17,342 nt of DNA from an uncultured Candidatus Melainabacteria bacterium (GTDB lineage Bacteria > Cyanobacteriota > Vampirovibrionia > Gastranaerophilales > Gastranaerophilaceae): assembly GCA_934700385.1 (NCBI GenBank), contig CAKUXO010000027.1, forward strand, positions 1 through 17,342. Reading direction: 5' to 3'. The notes under the pieces are model-generated. The model did not search any database. It was given only the letters and a program-made list of their open reading frames with translations, and was not told where the DNA came from. The translations under genes were made by a program, and so were the position numbers. Numbering within the stretch: position 1 is the first letter of the stretch; every line of letters starts with the position of its first letter. Below are positions 1 through 7,848 of the stretch, piece by piece.

Positions 1-7
1 CTTTTTC

Positions 8-77
8 GGTTCACTTTTTCTTTTTGCGTTGGCGATTGAACAAAAAGAAAAAGTGAACAAAAACTTTAGTTTTTTAT
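8..77. repeat. 70-bp hairpin repeat, left copy
   Basis: This block is repeated exactly, in inverted orientation, at 17273-17342. It contains a long perfect hairpin: an 18-base arm at 9-26 pairs with 41-58 around a 14-base loop (27-40). A small second hairpin (AAAAAC, loop TTTA, GTTTTT) follows at about 58-73. It lies just beyond the terminator of rplI, on the downstream side of that gene. Identity with the other copy stops at base 78. A dispersed intergenic hairpin element of REP or MITE type is the likeliest reading. No transposase is nearby. Confidence 0.8.
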
Positions 78-133
78 CAAACAAAAAAATAATCTATTCT
101 ACCTTTAATTAACTTAATAAAAAATTATACTAC

Positions 134-157
134 AAAGACCCACATTCGTGGGTCTTT
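134..157 (-). terminator. rho-independent terminator after rplI
   Basis: A perfect 10-bp stem (134-143 with 148-157) closes a four-base loop. In the minus direction it is followed by a T-rich stretch running to about base 117. It begins 27 bases past the rplI stop codon, so it should end the min-rplI transcription unit. Confidence 0.75.
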
Positions 158-184
158 AAACTAAAATATTATAAAAATCTAAAA

Positions 185-676
185 CTATGCTTCTTTTTCT
201 TCTTCTTCAAAAACTTCTTTAATTGTTTCAGAAGCAGTTACTTCAACGTTTAATTGAGCTTTAACTTTTGAAGATAGTTTGATTGTCATAACGAAGTTAC
301 CAATGTGGTTAATTGGGTTATCTAAAATAATTGATTTTTTATCGATTTCAACTTCTGTTTTAGAACATAATTCTTCAGCAAGTTTTTTAGTTGTAATTGT
401 ACCGAATAATTTACCTGATTCACCAGCTTTTGCGCTTAATTTAATAACGCCGATTTTTTCGATTTCTTCTTTGTTTGCTAGTGCTTCTTGGTGTAATTTT
501 TCAGCTTTTGCTTTAATTCTTGCGATATTTCTTTCTCTTTGAGCTAAAGCGCCTTCTGTAGCGATTTCAGCTAAAGAGTTAGGAATTAAGTAGTTTCTAG
601 CGTAACCGTCTTTAACATTAACTAAGTCGCCTACTTCACCTATATTTTGAACATCTTTTTTTAATATAACTTGCAT
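185..676 (-). CDS. rplI: 50S ribosomal protein L9
   Basis: L9 is a two-domain protein of the large ribosomal subunit that binds 23S rRNA near the base of the L1 stalk and helps keep reading frame. The first 35 residues carry the family signature, with MQVILKKDVQNIGEVGD followed by V..GYARNYLIP. A lysine/glutamate-rich connecting helix spans about residues 45-75, and the C-terminal domain follows to about 150. At 163 residues it is about 15 longer than the common 148-residue form, the excess being an acidic tail (FEEEEKEA). The start is supported by an AAAGGAGA ribosome binding site directly upstream. It follows minE by 96 bases and has its own promoter at 716-744, so it can be expressed apart from the min genes. 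Confidence 0.97.
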   Translation of the reverse strand: MQVILKKDVQNIGEVGDLVNVKDGYARNYLIPNSLAEIATEGALAQRERNIARIKAKAEKLHQEALANKEEIEKIGVIKLSAKAGESGKLFGTITTKKLAEELCSKTEVEIDKKSIILDNPINHIGNFVMTIKLSSKVKAQLNVEVTASETIKEVFEEEEKEA

Positions 677-715
677 TCGATTTTCTCCTTTTGTTATTGT
701 GATGAGCTAAGTTTA

Positions 716-744
716 ATATTACTTAAAACATTGTTAAATTTCAA
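716..744 (-). promoter_or_regulatory. sigma-70 type promoter of rplI
   Basis: Reading the minus strand, TTGAAA (739-744) is separated by exactly 17 bases from TAATAT (716-721). Transcription would start near 709, giving a leader of about 32 bases that includes the strong AAAGGAGA site before rplI. Confidence 0.6.
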
Positions 745-772
745 GTTTTTCAATCAAAATAAACTTTTCGCC

Positions 773-1261
773 TTATTTTGATTTTTTATTTTCCTTTTTT
801 TCTTCTTTAATTTCTTCTTTTTCTTCTTCAACTTCTTCAGAAGTTTCATCGTCAGACATTTGTTCAGCAAGCTCTTGCGCTTTTTCTTTAACAAGTTCTT
901 TTAATTCGCCAACGATTTCTTGTGTTTTTTCAATTTGAGCTTTCTTTTGAATAGATAACGCTTCATCTATTTCTTCATCTGTTTTTGGTCTTAAAACAGG
1001 AATGCTTAAATTTAGGATTGTTGTGTCTTCTTTTGCGTCAATACTTAAATCAAAAGATTCTGTATCTATTTCAAGATATCTTGAAATAGAATCAATTAAA
1101 TCATCTTTTAACATTTGCATAGCACGTTCTGAAAAGCCAACTCTATCTTGCATTAAGACTGTTTTCAAACGACTTTTTGCAACAACTTTTGTTTCATCAA
1201 GGTTTTGAGATGTGAAAAAGCTCAAAACTTTATCATATAAATCTGAAAAAATATCTCTCAT
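773..1261 (-). CDS. minE: cell division topological specificity factor MinE with long C-terminal tail
   Basis: MinE stimulates the MinD ATPase and displaces MinC, driving Min patterning so the FtsZ ring forms at mid-cell. The first 16 residues (MRDIFSDLYDKVLSFF) resemble the amphipathic membrane-targeting helix. The MinD-contact segment AKSRLKTVLMQDR follows at about 28-40, and the beta-sheet dimerisation core (LKDDLIDSISRYLEID to TTILNLSIPV) runs to about residue 90. Bacterial MinE is usually 85-100 residues. This one has 162, with a predicted coiled-coil stretch and an alternating Glu/Lys tail from about residue 95. I chose the ATG at 1261 because it starts at the targeting helix and follows the minD stop as TAAAATG. 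The in-frame start at 1306 would add 15 basic residues and overlap minD. Confidence 0.9.
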   Translation of the reverse strand: MRDIFSDLYDKVLSFFTSQNLDETKVVAKSRLKTVLMQDRVGFSERAMQMLKDDLIDSISRYLEIDTESFDLSIDAKEDTTILNLSIPVLRPKTDEEIDEALSIQKKAQIEKTQEIVGELKELVKEKAQELAEQMSDDETSEEVEEEKEEIKEEKKENKKSK

Positions 1262-1262
1262 T

Positions 1263-2072
1263 TTAGCCCTGCGCTTTCTTTGTGAAGAATTTTTTAATTT
1301 TATCAATTAAAGTGTCAGGTTCATCAATGTCTAATAATGGAACATCTTCGCCCATTATTCTTTTTGCAACGTTGATATATGCCATGCCGGCAAGAGATTT
1401 TTCATCGTTTACAACAGGCTCACCTTTATTTGTTGAAGTGATGATGTTTGTATCTTCAGGAATTACACCTAATAAGTCACAAGATAAAATTTCAACTACA
1501 TCATCCACACCCATCATATCATTCGATTTAATTAATTTTGGGCGAACTCTGTTTACTAAAAGACGATATTTTTCAACACCTTCTTTAGATTCTAATAAAC
1601 CGATAATTCTATCAGCGTCACGAATAGCGCTCATTTCAGGAGTTGTTACAACAATTGCTTCATTAGCGCCAGCTACAGCGTTTTGGAAACCTTGTTCAAT
1701 ACCGGCAGGGCAATCTACAAGAACATAATCAAAATCTTGTTTTAATTGTTCACAGATGTCTTTTAATTGCTCTGCGTCAAGTGCTGATTTATCTCTTGTT
1801 TGAGCAGCCGCTAATAAACATAAGTTAGGATTTTTCTTGTCTTTAACAAGAGCTTGTTTTAATTTGCAGCGTTCTTCAACAACATCTACAATGGTATATA
1901 CAATTCTGTTTTCAAGTCCTAACAGTAAATCTAAATTTCTTAATCCTATATCTGTGTCAATTAATACAACTTTATTTCCAAGATGTGCTAAAGCTGTACC
2001 AATATTAGCAGATGTTGTAGTTTTACCAACACCGCCTTTACCAGATGTAATAACAATAACAGAACCTGCCAT
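1263..2072 (-). CDS. minD: septum site-determining ATPase MinD
   Basis: MinD is a ParA/MinD-family ATPase that dimerises on ATP binding, attaches to the inner membrane, recruits MinC and is released by MinE. The deviant Walker A motif GKGGVGKTT lies at 11-19 (Lys12 and Lys17). The switch region DTDIGLRNLD is at 39-48, and VDCPAGIE is the Walker B/switch II segment. The last residues, TLIDKIKKFFTKK, form the short amphipathic membrane-targeting helix typical of MinD. At 269 residues the length is normal. The start has a clear AAAGGAG site (2080-2086) that overlaps the minC stop codon, and the minE start lies one base after the minD stop, so the three genes are very probably co-transcribed and translationally coupled. 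Confidence 0.97.
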   Translation of the reverse strand: MAGSVIVITSGKGGVGKTTTSANIGTALAHLGNKVVLIDTDIGLRNLDLLLGLENRIVYTIVDVVEERCKLKQALVKDKKNPNLCLLAAAQTRDKSALDAEQLKDICEQLKQDFDYVLVDCPAGIEQGFQNAVAGANEAIVVTTPEMSAIRDADRIIGLLESKEGVEKYRLLVNRVRPKLIKSNDMMGVDDVVEILSCDLLGVIPEDTNIITSTNKGEPVVNDEKSLAGMAYINVAKRIMGEDVPLLDIDEPDTLIDKIKKFFTKKAQG

Positions 2073-2084
2073 TTATATGCTCCT

Positions 2085-3206
2085 TTAGTTTTGATTTATC
2101 TTGTATAAAACGATTTCATCATCCACAACACGTGCTTCTTCGGGCGTGAATACGGATGTTTTTAAAATATATGGAATATTTGTGCCATCAGGTCTTCTTG
2201 AATAGCAATTTCCAATTCTTAATTGAACAGCGTTTAGTTTTAAAGCTCTAACTTTGGCGTTAACGTTGCCTTTACAGCCTGCGTGTGCAATTCCAGATAA
2301 TACACCCCAAACGGTTATGTCGCCAACTGCACGAATTTCACTCCCAGGGTGACAATCGCCAATAATAACAACATTTCCTTCTGATTCAAGAATTTGACCT
2401 GAACGAAGTGTTTGATTGATGTATGTTGTAACCTTTGAATCTGAAACAATTGGGTCAGTTGTAGGTGTTTCATAAAAATCAACTTCTTCCCAGTCATTTT
2501 CATCAACAGATTCATTATATGCTTTTTTATAAACGCCGATTGATTTCTTTTCTAAATCAGGTATTTCAATTGAAAGTTTGTTTTGTTCATAATTATCAAC
2601 CACAGGATTAACAATTTTAGAATAATTATCAACTGAATTATAAACATCTTGAGCAGATGGATATTTTGAAGCGATTTGTTTTTCTATGTCTTTAATATCG
2701 TCTTTTGGATTAATTCCAACTTCTTTTAAATCAGATTTAATGTCAATGTTATCTTGTTGCTTTTGAATAGCGTCTAGGTCAGCTTCAAAATGAAGTCCGT
2801 TTACTTCTTTTAGAGCTATTTCATTATCTGAAACAGGGTTTTCTATTGGTCTTGGTGCATTAATATCTAATGAAAATGGTTCAAAGTTAGATGTTGTTGG
2901 CTTTGAATCGTATTTTTCTTCAATTCTTTTTTCAATTGGTTTTTGAACAAAAATATTCATATTTTCAGCAACCGCAGCAGTTTCTGGGTTAACTGTTTCA
3001 ATTGTATCTAAAATACAACCATAGCTTGTAACTAAAGACTGAATACTTAAAAGTTGAGATTGATTTAAGTAGTTGTTGCTTAGTTTTAAAACGATTTTTT
3101 TGCCTGAATTGTTAAGAGTTTCAAGGGCAAGAGAAAGACTGTTTACAATTTCACCGGTTGATGAGCAAGAAACCATATCTACTACAAAATATTCATTGTC
3201 ATACAT
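2085..3206 (-). CDS. minC: septum site-determining protein MinC with enlarged linker
   Basis: MinC inhibits FtsZ assembly away from mid-cell and is brought to the membrane by MinD. The C-terminal beta-helix domain is clear: RSGQ at 268-271 (the conserved MinD-interaction motif), then EGNVVIIGDCHPGSEIRAVGDITVWG and GNVNAKVRALKLNAVQLRIG. The N-terminal domain (about 1-88) fits the SpoIIAA-like FtsZ-binding fold of MinC but is more diverged. Between them lies a linker of about 175 acidic, polar residues with no recognisable domain. The protein is therefore 373 residues, against 220-270 in most bacteria. It is the first gene of the minC-minD-minE cluster. The upstream AAGG (3220-3223) is about 13 bases from the ATG, rather far for a ribosome binding site. 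Confidence 0.93.
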   Translation of the reverse strand: MYDNEYFVVDMVSCSSTGEIVNSLSLALETLNNSGKKIVLKLSNNYLNQSQLLSIQSLVTSYGCILDTIETVNPETAAVAENMNIFVQKPIEKRIEEKYDSKPTTSNFEPFSLDINAPRPIENPVSDNEIALKEVNGLHFEADLDAIQKQQDNIDIKSDLKEVGINPKDDIKDIEKQIASKYPSAQDVYNSVDNYSKIVNPVVDNYEQNKLSIEIPDLEKKSIGVYKKAYNESVDENDWEEVDFYETPTTDPIVSDSKVTTYINQTLRSGQILESEGNVVIIGDCHPGSEIRAVGDITVWGVLSGIAHAGCKGNVNAKVRALKLNAVQLRIGNCYSRRPDGTNIPYILKTSVFTPEEARVVDDEIVLYKINQN

Positions 3207-3267
3207 AAAAATATAGCTACCTTAAAAATTTTCTAATACTCATGAAAAGACTACATTAAAAATTAAA

Positions 3268-3285
3268 TATAAACAATTGTTTATA
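3268..3285. promoter_or_regulatory. 18-bp perfect palindrome upstream of minC
   Basis: TATAAACAATTGTTTATA reads the same on both strands. It lies 61 bases before the minC start, where a promoter or operator is expected. Its central ten bases, AACAATTGTT, recur in the palindrome at 4370-4389. I cannot name the regulator, and AT-rich DNA makes short palindromes commoner. Confidence 0.4.
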
Positions 3286-3365
3286 AAGGAATGTAAAAAA
3301 TTTTTTATTTTTTGAAGATAAAATTTACTTGCATGATTTTAAAAATAATGTGCCACAAAATGAAA

Positions 3366-3389
3366 CGCATAGGTTTTATTACCTATGCG
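3366..3389 (-). terminator. terminator overlapping the stop of the 3383-4291 gene
   Basis: CGCATAGGT (3366-3374) pairs perfectly with 3381-3389 around a six-base loop. In the minus direction the stem is followed by TTTCATTTT. The stop codon (3383-3385) lies inside the stem, so the last codons of the gene form one arm of its own terminator. Confidence 0.7.
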
Positions 3390-4291
3390 CTCATCAAATT
3401 TCTTTCAGCTTGACCCAAGCCTTTTCTAGTGCTACTAAAAGTAGAATCTTTGACAATTGTACCAAATTCACCAAATTGTCCGACATTACTTGTAACACCA
3501 CCAACTAATCCGCCGACTGTTCCTGAAACAAAGGCTGAAGTTGCGGTATTTGTTACTAAGTCACCTGCGTCAAAATCTCTATCACCAAAGGCAACATCTG
3601 TTAAATATGAGCTTGAACCTGATATAGCACCACATTCAACCCCGCAAAGCGCACCTTTTAAAATTGAACCCGATAGCGTTCCAGCTTGAGTTAAACCTTG
3701 ATTTTTAGCGAATTGGAAACCAATGCTACTAGCAGAAGATACGGCACTTGTTCCACCTGTAACAGCGCCTGAAATAGCGTCTTTTGCAATAGTTTTAGCG
3801 TCAAGTGTGTCGCCTTCAATTCCATTTGTTGCCCTATCAAGTGTTTTAACACCTGCTTTTATAGCTGAACCAACGGGCGCACCATAAGCTGCTGCTGTTG
3901 CCCAACCAATTGGACCGGTGCCAGCAGCTAGAACCGTTGTTGTAATAGCGCCAACGCCTGTTAAAATATTTGAAAATAGGCTGGTCATATCTTGTTGTTT
4001 TTTATCAAAACTTTCAATATATTCAACCGCTTCTTCAAAAGATACTTCGCCATTATTATATTTTTCAAGCATATCATCACAATCAGATGAACTTAGCCCA
4101 AAATCTGTTGCTTCTTTAATAGAATTCCAAGTATTACCTAAAAAACCTTGTTTATCTTTAGTTTCTTGCAATTTTTCTTCTAAAAAGATTGATTCATCTT
4201 TTGAAGTTGAAACTTTTTTTCTTTGATTTGTTTTAGGATATAAATAATATGAACCTGTTTCTTGTTGTAAACCTTGAATTGAATTTGACAT
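3383..4291 (-). CDS. uncharacterised Gly/Ala/Ser-rich protein with glycine-zipper-like segments
   Basis: I do not recognise a characterised family. The 302 residues divide into two parts. Residues 1-102 are charged and polar, including a helical stretch with CDDMLEKYNNGEVSFEEAVEYI at 71-92 (NNGEVSFEEA resembles a small helical repeat). Residues 103-270 are rich in Gly, Ala, Ser, Thr and Val, with small-residue spacing typical of glycine-zipper or membrane-inserting segments: about 108-147, 172-195, 205-230 and 248-270. No signal peptide is seen. Such segments occur in pore-forming proteins and in linkers of secreted toxins, but there is no toxin domain and no neighbouring immunity gene, so that reading is only a possibility. 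The gene stands alone, with its own terminator. Its ribosome site (AAGGTTAG) is weak. Confidence 0.75.
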   Translation of the reverse strand: MSNSIQGLQQETGSYYLYPKTNQRKKVSTSKDESIFLEEKLQETKDKQGFLGNTWNSIKEATDFGLSSSDCDDMLEKYNNGEVSFEEAVEYIESFDKKQQDMTSLFSNILTGVGAITTTVLAAGTGPIGWATAAAYGAPVGSAIKAGVKTLDRATNGIEGDTLDAKTIAKDAISGAVTGGTSAVSSASSIGFQFAKNQGLTQAGTLSGSILKGALCGVECGAISGSSSYLTDVAFGDRDFDAGDLVTNTATSAFVSGTVGGLVGGVTSNVGQFGEFGTIVKDSTFSSTRKGLGQAERNLMSA

Positions 4292-4369
4292 ACTAATAAC
4301 TAACCTTATAACTTAACACACATATTAATAAAGTATTTTTTAATTTAAAAATTGATAAAAATCTTTTTA

Positions 4370-4389
4370 ATTGTAACAATTGTTACAAT
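4370..4389. promoter_or_regulatory. 20-bp perfect palindrome between divergent genes
   Basis: ATTGTAACAATTGTTACAAT is a perfect inverted repeat in the 170-base space between the minus-strand gene ending its 5' side at 4291 and the plus-strand operon starting at 4462. It lies 11 bases upstream of the -35 hexamer at 4401, so a dimeric regulator bound here could affect either direction. In length and outer TTGT...ACAA arms it loosely resembles Rex-type operators, but internal positions differ, so I do not assign it. Confidence 0.5.
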
Positions 4390-4400
4390 CTTTTTGATTA

Positions 4401-4429
4401 TTTACTTAAAATCGAAACTGGGCTAAAAT
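4401..4429 (+). promoter_or_regulatory. promoter of the DUF1015-debranching enzyme-DUF815 operon
   Basis: TTTACT (4401-4406) and TAAAAT (4424-4429) are 17 bases apart. Transcription would begin near 4436, giving a leader of about 26 bases with GGAGG at 4453-4457 ahead of the ATG at 4462. Confidence 0.55.
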
Positions 4430-4461
4430 AGAGTTATATCGTTAGAAAATTTGGAGGAAAA

Positions 4462-5706
4462 ATGGAAGTATTACCCTTAAATGCTATTATTTACAATCAA
4501 GATAAAGTTCAATTAAAAGATGTAATCGCCCCTCCTTATGATGTTATAGATGAAAAATATCAAGATGATTTATATTCAAGAAGCGAATTTAACATTGTTA
4601 AATTAATTCTTACAAAAGGCGAAAATAGATATAAAGATGCTAAAAAATATTTTGAAGATTGGAAAGAAAAAGAGGTTTTAATTAAAACCGATAAACCATC
4701 AATTTTTTACATAATTCAAAAATACAAAAATGAAAAAGGTAAACAAATTGAAAGAAAAGGTTTTATTGCAAGAAATAAAATCGAAGATTTTGAAACTAAA
4801 AAAATTCTTCCTCATGAATATACCATGGGCGGACCAAAACAAGATAGATTAAACCTTGTTACTGAAACAGGTGCGTTTTTCTCTCAAATTTTTATGGTTT
4901 ACAATGATAAAACTCAAGCAATTGAAAAAATGGTTGAAAAATATCTTAAAAATGAACCATTTATGGATGTTTTTGATGATTTAGGAGTTGAAAACATTGT
5001 TTATTTAATTGATGATGAAAACGATATTAAATTAATTCAAGAAGTTTTAGAAGATAAAACCCTTTTAATAGCGGACGGTCATCATAGATATGAAACTTCT
5101 ATGAACTATTCTAAGCAACATCCTGAAAACGATTATGCTAAATATGTTATGAGCTATTTTACAAATGCGGCAGATGAAAACCTTGTAATTTATCCTACTC
5201 ATAGAATTGTTGAAAAAAATATCGACCCTAAAAAAGTTCTTGAAAGCGTTTCAAAATATTATGATATTGAAATTTTATTTGATAAAGAAGCGTTTTTAGA
5301 GCGAATTGAAGAAGAAAACAAAAAACAAATTACAACAGGCTTAATTTTAAAAGACGATGAAAACTTCTATGTTTTAAAATTAAAACAAGGTAAAAATGAA
5401 GAAATAAATGAACCTGATGTTCTTAAAAATCTTGATTTAGTTGTTTTACATGAATTAATTTTGAAAAAAGAACTTGGTTTTACAAAAGAAGAATTAATGG
5501 CTCAAGATGGAATAAAATATGAAAAACAAGAGCCTGTTGCTTTTGCTTCAACAAAAACAGGTAAAGCAAGCGCTTGTTTTATAATGGCATATCCAAAAAT
5601 GGAAGACATCATCAAAATTTCAAATGCAGGATATAGAATGCCTCAAAAATCAACATATTTCTATCCAAAACTTTTATCAGGACTTGTTATAAATCCTCTA
5701 AAATAG
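4462..5706 (+). CDS. DUF1015 family protein
   Basis: This is a member of the widespread DUF1015 (COG4198) family, whose biochemical role I cannot state. The family features are clear: an N-terminal APPYDVI motif at 23-29, and the hallmark ADGHHRYET at 204-212, whose His-His-Arg-Tyr cluster is the most conserved part and a likely active or metal site (inference). At 414 residues the length is normal. There is no signal peptide or membrane segment, so it should be cytoplasmic. It is the first gene of a plus-strand operon, with a strong GGAGG site five bases ahead of the start, and is followed after 20 bases by a glycogen debranching enzyme. A link to carbohydrate storage or amino acid metabolism is only suggested by position. 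Confidence 0.88.
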   Translation: MEVLPLNAIIYNQDKVQLKDVIAPPYDVIDEKYQDDLYSRSEFNIVKLILTKGENRYKDAKKYFEDWKEKEVLIKTDKPSIFYIIQKYKNEKGKQIERKGFIARNKIEDFETKKILPHEYTMGGPKQDRLNLVTETGAFFSQIFMVYNDKTQAIEKMVEKYLKNEPFMDVFDDLGVENIVYLIDDENDIKLIQEVLEDKTLLIADGHHRYETSMNYSKQHPENDYAKYVMSYFTNAADENLVIYPTHRIVEKNIDPKKVLESVSKYYDIEILFDKEAFLERIEEENKKQITTGLILKDDENFYVLKLKQGKNEEINEPDVLKNLDLVVLHELILKKELGFTKEELMAQDGIKYEKQEPVAFASTKTGKASACFIMAYPKMEDIIKISNAGYRMPQKSTYFYPKLLSGLVINPLK

Positions 5707-5726
5707 TTAATTAAAGGCGGTTTGTA

Positions 5727-7847
5727 ATGGAAAACACTATCTTAAAAGAATTTCAGCTTGGTGCAAAAGAAAACCCTGAAACAAAAAGCATTGATTTTAA
5801 GTTGTATTCAAAAAATGCAACAAAGGTTCTACTTTGCATTTTTGATACTCCGCAAGGCGCTGATCCTGTTATGACTTTAACAATGGAAAAAAAAGAAGAT
5901 AATGTTTGGCAAACAAGCGTTAAAAACTATGTTTTAAATTATCCTAAAAGCCCTGTTTTTTATGGTTATAGAGTTTTTGGAAAAAATTGGGAATATCTTG
6001 AAAATTTTGAACTTGGTTCTGAAATTGGAATGAAATCAAAATTTGATGAAGACGGAAACCGTTTTAATCCTAATAAAATCGCCTTTGACCCATATTCTAA
6101 AGAGCTTTCACACCTAGCTTCCGATGTTAACCCTGGGCTTAATATGTTTCGTTCGGGTTCAAAATTTCATTTAATTGATAATGCTAAGTGGGCAATTAAA
6201 TCTGTTTTTTCTAAAGATGAAATTATAGATAATGTTAAAATCACCCCAAGAGCCTTTAATCGTGAAGTAATTGGCGAAGTTCATATTAAAGATTTAACTC
6301 AAAATATCTTCATGCCTGAAAAAGGAACATATAAAGGGGCGGCAAAATTTGCTAAAAGCGTTAAAAATCTTGGCATAACAATGATTGAGTTTTTACCCTT
6401 AAATGAATTTGATTCAAAACAAAATGGGGTTAATTATTGGGGCTATATGCCATTAGCTTATTTTGCACCGGCTAGAAAATATGCTTTTAATAAAGAACAA
6501 GGTTCTTTAATTAAAGAATTTCGTGAAATGATTAATGAATTTCATAAAAACGACATCAAAGTTTGCCTTGATATGGTTTTTAATCATACAGGCGAGGGCG
6601 GACTTGTTAATCATAATCCTAATGACGCCGTTTTATTGTCTTATGCTTTAATTGATAATTCAACATATTATAAAGTATATAAAAATGGATATTATCGCTC
6701 TAACTCCGGTTGCGGAAACGATTTTAACGTTAATCAAAAAGGTGTTTTAGAACTAATTGAAAACTCTTTAATTTATTGGATTAACCAAGGAGTTGACGCT
6801 TTTCGTTTTGACCTTGCAGCAGCACTACTTGAAAACAGTTGCGATTGTGAAGCAATTTATGACAGCATTAATTCCCTTGCTGCGCAATTAAAAGACAGAT
6901 TAAAACAAAAAAACATAAAAGTTATTTCAGATTTTTCAAAAGATGAAGACGGCGTTATTTTAATTGCTGAACCTTGGACTTGTGGCGGAAAAGATTGTTA
7001 TCAGCTTGGAAATTTCCCCTCTTTTTGGGCAGAATGGAATGATGTTGCAAGAGATACATATAGAAAAATCACCTTAAAACCTAATGAAATAACCCCTTTA
7101 GTATTAAAAGATGTAATAGAGGGAACTCAATCTAAATTTAAAGGCGTAAATAAATCAATTAACTATATCGCTTCTCATGATGGTTTTAGCCTGTTTGACC
7201 TAAACACCTTTAAAGAAAAAAGTTCTTCAACCCAAGGTGGTTCAGATTGGGAAATTTCAGGCGATTATAATGGCGATTTATCTTTAAAAGAAAATGGCAT
7301 TAGAAAACAACTTACGCTTTTATTTTTCTCTTATGGTATTCCTATGATTCAAATTGGCGATATTATTATGCACACTAAAAATGGCAATAATAATAGCTTC
7401 AATAAAGACGACGGAACAAACTACCTTAACTGGGAAAAGGCCCTTAAAAAAGATTCTTTTGAAAACAGAATAATGGAATTTACCAGAAGTTTAATTAAAT
7501 TCAGAAATGAAAATTCTATCTTTAGAAGTGACGAATTTGTTAAATCTTTAACATATCACTATGACAACGGTCAAGTTGCAGAGGCAAAAAATCTTGGCTA
7601 TTGGAATAATCCGCTTGATGTTTTCTTTGGTTTTACAATAAATTCTTCACAAAATAGAATTTATCTTGCTTCTTCAAAAGCAGATGAAAAAATTAATATC
7701 ACATTACCAAAAAATCTTGAAAATAAAAGCTGGCATGTTTGTTTTGATACTTCTGTTTTTAATGTGGTTGATTGTGAAGCAAAAGACTACATTGAAAGCC
7801 GCTATATTCTTAACCCACAGGCTTTAGCAGTGTTTATGGAAAAATAA
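5727..7847 (+). CDS. glgX: GH13 glycogen debranching enzyme (GlgX/TreX/isoamylase type)
   Basis: This enzyme hydrolyses alpha-1,6 branch points of glycogen or limit dextrin. An N-terminal CBM48/isoamylase beta-sandwich spans about residues 8-115 and is followed by the GH13 catalytic barrel. The four conserved GH13 regions are intact: region I DMVFNH (282-287), region II GVDAFRFDLA with nucleophile Asp362, region III IAEPW with acid/base Glu415, and region IV ASHDGF with Asp485. The DNSTYYK and SGCGNDFNVN segments before region II match GlgX/TreX-type debranchers rather than branching enzymes. Length, 706 residues, is typical. There is no signal peptide, so it acts on intracellular polymer. 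The start follows an AAAGGCGG site, and the stop is one base before the next gene (TAAAATG). The symbol is by family resemblance; a pullulanase-like specificity is not excluded. Confidence 0.9.
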   Translation: MENTILKEFQLGAKENPETKSIDFKLYSKNATKVLLCIFDTPQGADPVMTLTMEKKEDNVWQTSVKNYVLNYPKSPVFYGYRVFGKNWEYLENFELGSEIGMKSKFDEDGNRFNPNKIAFDPYSKELSHLASDVNPGLNMFRSGSKFHLIDNAKWAIKSVFSKDEIIDNVKITPRAFNREVIGEVHIKDLTQNIFMPEKGTYKGAAKFAKSVKNLGITMIEFLPLNEFDSKQNGVNYWGYMPLAYFAPARKYAFNKEQGSLIKEFREMINEFHKNDIKVCLDMVFNHTGEGGLVNHNPNDAVLLSYALIDNSTYYKVYKNGYYRSNSGCGNDFNVNQKGVLELIENSLIYWINQGVDAFRFDLAAALLENSCDCEAIYDSINSLAAQLKDRLKQKNIKVISDFSKDEDGVILIAEPWTCGGKDCYQLGNFPSFWAEWNDVARDTYRKITLKPNEITPLVLKDVIEGTQSKFKGVNKSINYIASHDGFSLFDLNTFKEKSSSTQGGSDWEISGDYNGDLSLKENGIRKQLTLLFFSYGIPMIQIGDIIMHTKNGNNNSFNKDDGTNYLNWEKALKKDSFENRIMEFTRSLIKFRNENSIFRSDEFVKSLTYHYDNGQVAEAKNLGYWNNPLDVFFGFTINSSQNRIYLASSKADEKINITLPKNLENKSWHVCFDTSVFNVVDCEAKDYIESRYILNPQALAVFMEK

Positions 7848-7848
7848 A

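Noticed and set aside
279..542. Open frame on the plus strand opposite rplI
   Set aside because: It is the antisense shadow of a strongly conserved ribosomal protein gene and has no family features.
1262..1306. Earlier in-frame start for minE
   Set aside because: It would overlap minD and place a basic 15-residue peptide ahead of the membrane-targeting helix, unlike known MinE proteins.
1282..1728. 148-codon open frame opposite minD
   Set aside because: It lies fully antisense to a conserved gene; the product has no recognisable motif and no ribosome site was seen.
3268..3297. MerR-type promoter for minC with a palindrome in a long spacer
   Set aside because: A TTTACA and a TATATT can be placed about 20 bases apart around the palindrome, but AT-rich DNA gives many such pairs and no MerR gene is present.
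3383..4291. Polymorphic toxin or bacteriocin assignment for the glycine-rich protein
   Set aside because: The small-residue segments are suggestive, but there is no toxin domain, secretion signal or neighbouring immunity gene.
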